Positions 63,881 through 64,000 of a DNA stretch of 64,000 nt are shown here, in pieces. Origin of the DNA: DATIYF01 sp035517775 (GTDB lineage: Bacteria; Acidobacteriota; Terriglobia; Terriglobales; Acidobacteriaceae); assembly GCA_035517775.1 (NCBI GenBank), contig DATIYF010000105.1, positions 1 to 64,000 of the forward strand. The letters run 5' to 3'. Below the pieces are notes generated by a model, which had not been told where the DNA came from, ran no database searches, and saw only the letters and a program-made list of their open reading frames with translations. Both the position numbers and the translations under genes were made by a program. Every line of letters begins with the position of its first letter. Positions within the stretch are counted from its first letter, which is position 1.

Positions 63881-64000
63881 GGCAGCTCGGCCCAGGCTTT
63901 GGAGGAAGAACAGCCCTTATCCCGGCTTCCTCAGACCTCAGTTTCCAGAGGTATGCAAACCTTTGTGTTTCTGCCTTGCACTCCTGTGACCTTCAAGTAT
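63881..64000. other. Window end, no gene seen
   Basis: About 120 bases after the lipoprotein stop. No terminator or gene start was recognised. Confidence 0.4.

Overview
The window looks like chromosomal DNA of an Acidobacteriota bacterium (Terriglobia/Koribacter-like), probably GC near 60%. This is inferred from gene content: ABC-permease/M1-peptidase fusions, a VPS10/sortilin-type BNR repeat protein, a choice-of-anchor-D (ASH) repeat lipoprotein, Gly/Pro-rich TonB-like proteins, an M64 peptidase and a RAYT with its REP array. There is one tRNA (Lys, TTT). I see no rRNA, CRISPR array or prophage.

Layout. 1-2.4 kb is a scrapyard: a REP-associated tyrosine transposase (RAYT) sitting inside one unit of an alternating palindromic repeat array, a frameshifted PD-(D/E)XK endonuclease remnant, and a toxin-antitoxin pair whose toxin is frameshifted. 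2.4-4.5 kb holds pdxS, a PaaI-type thioesterase and a small cytochrome c. 4.6-12.4 kb is a Tad/Flp pilus locus (two flp-type pilins, cpaB, cpaC, cpaE, tadA, tadB, tadC), followed by a DUF192 gene, a large TonB-like protein and a DUF2207-like membrane protein. 16.4-21.3 kb has a di-heme cytochrome, a DUF2778/Tlde1-like protein and an M1 aminopeptidase. 21.5-25.2 kb has a YqjD/YqjE-like membrane operon, a 3-hydroxyisobutyrate-dehydrogenase-family gene and a UbiD decarboxylase carrying an in-frame REP-like insertion. 25.3-31.4 kb has a DinB protein, an MFS transporter, UDP-glucose dehydrogenase plus UDP-xylose synthase, a receiver/double-PilZ protein and a zinc-finger membrane protein.

31.5-37 kb is a minor-pilin operon (FimT/GspH, PilV, PilW, giant PilX) closed by a strong terminator. 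37-44 kb has a HAD hydrolase, a zinc-ribbon/NTF2-like protein, a TonB-C protein and an ABC transporter whose permease is fused to an M1 peptidase. 44-53.4 kb has divergent galK/galT, then a GH31 alpha-xylosidase-like enzyme, a VPS10-like protein and an M64 peptidase on one strand. 53.4-60.3 kb has citrate synthase with a perfect CRP-type palindrome upstream, a cytochrome c/sorbosone-dehydrogenase-like protein, an aldo-keto reductase, an FHA-GAF-sigma54 activator and a small secreted protein. The window ends with tRNA-Lys, an IS481-like remnant and a seven-repeat ASH lipoprotein.

How the genes fit together. Two surface-fibre systems (Tad and type IV minor pilins) and a probable c-di-GMP receptor (PilZ) suggest surface attachment. 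The Ugd/UXS pair makes UDP-xylose for polysaccharide, while GalK/GalT and GH31 suggest use of galactose- and xylose-containing plant glycans. Many secreted peptidases and TonB-type proteins fit a soil heterotroph. The most unusual points are the RAYT lying inside its own repeat unit, a REP palindrome translated within ubiD, and a short diverged second Flp pilin.
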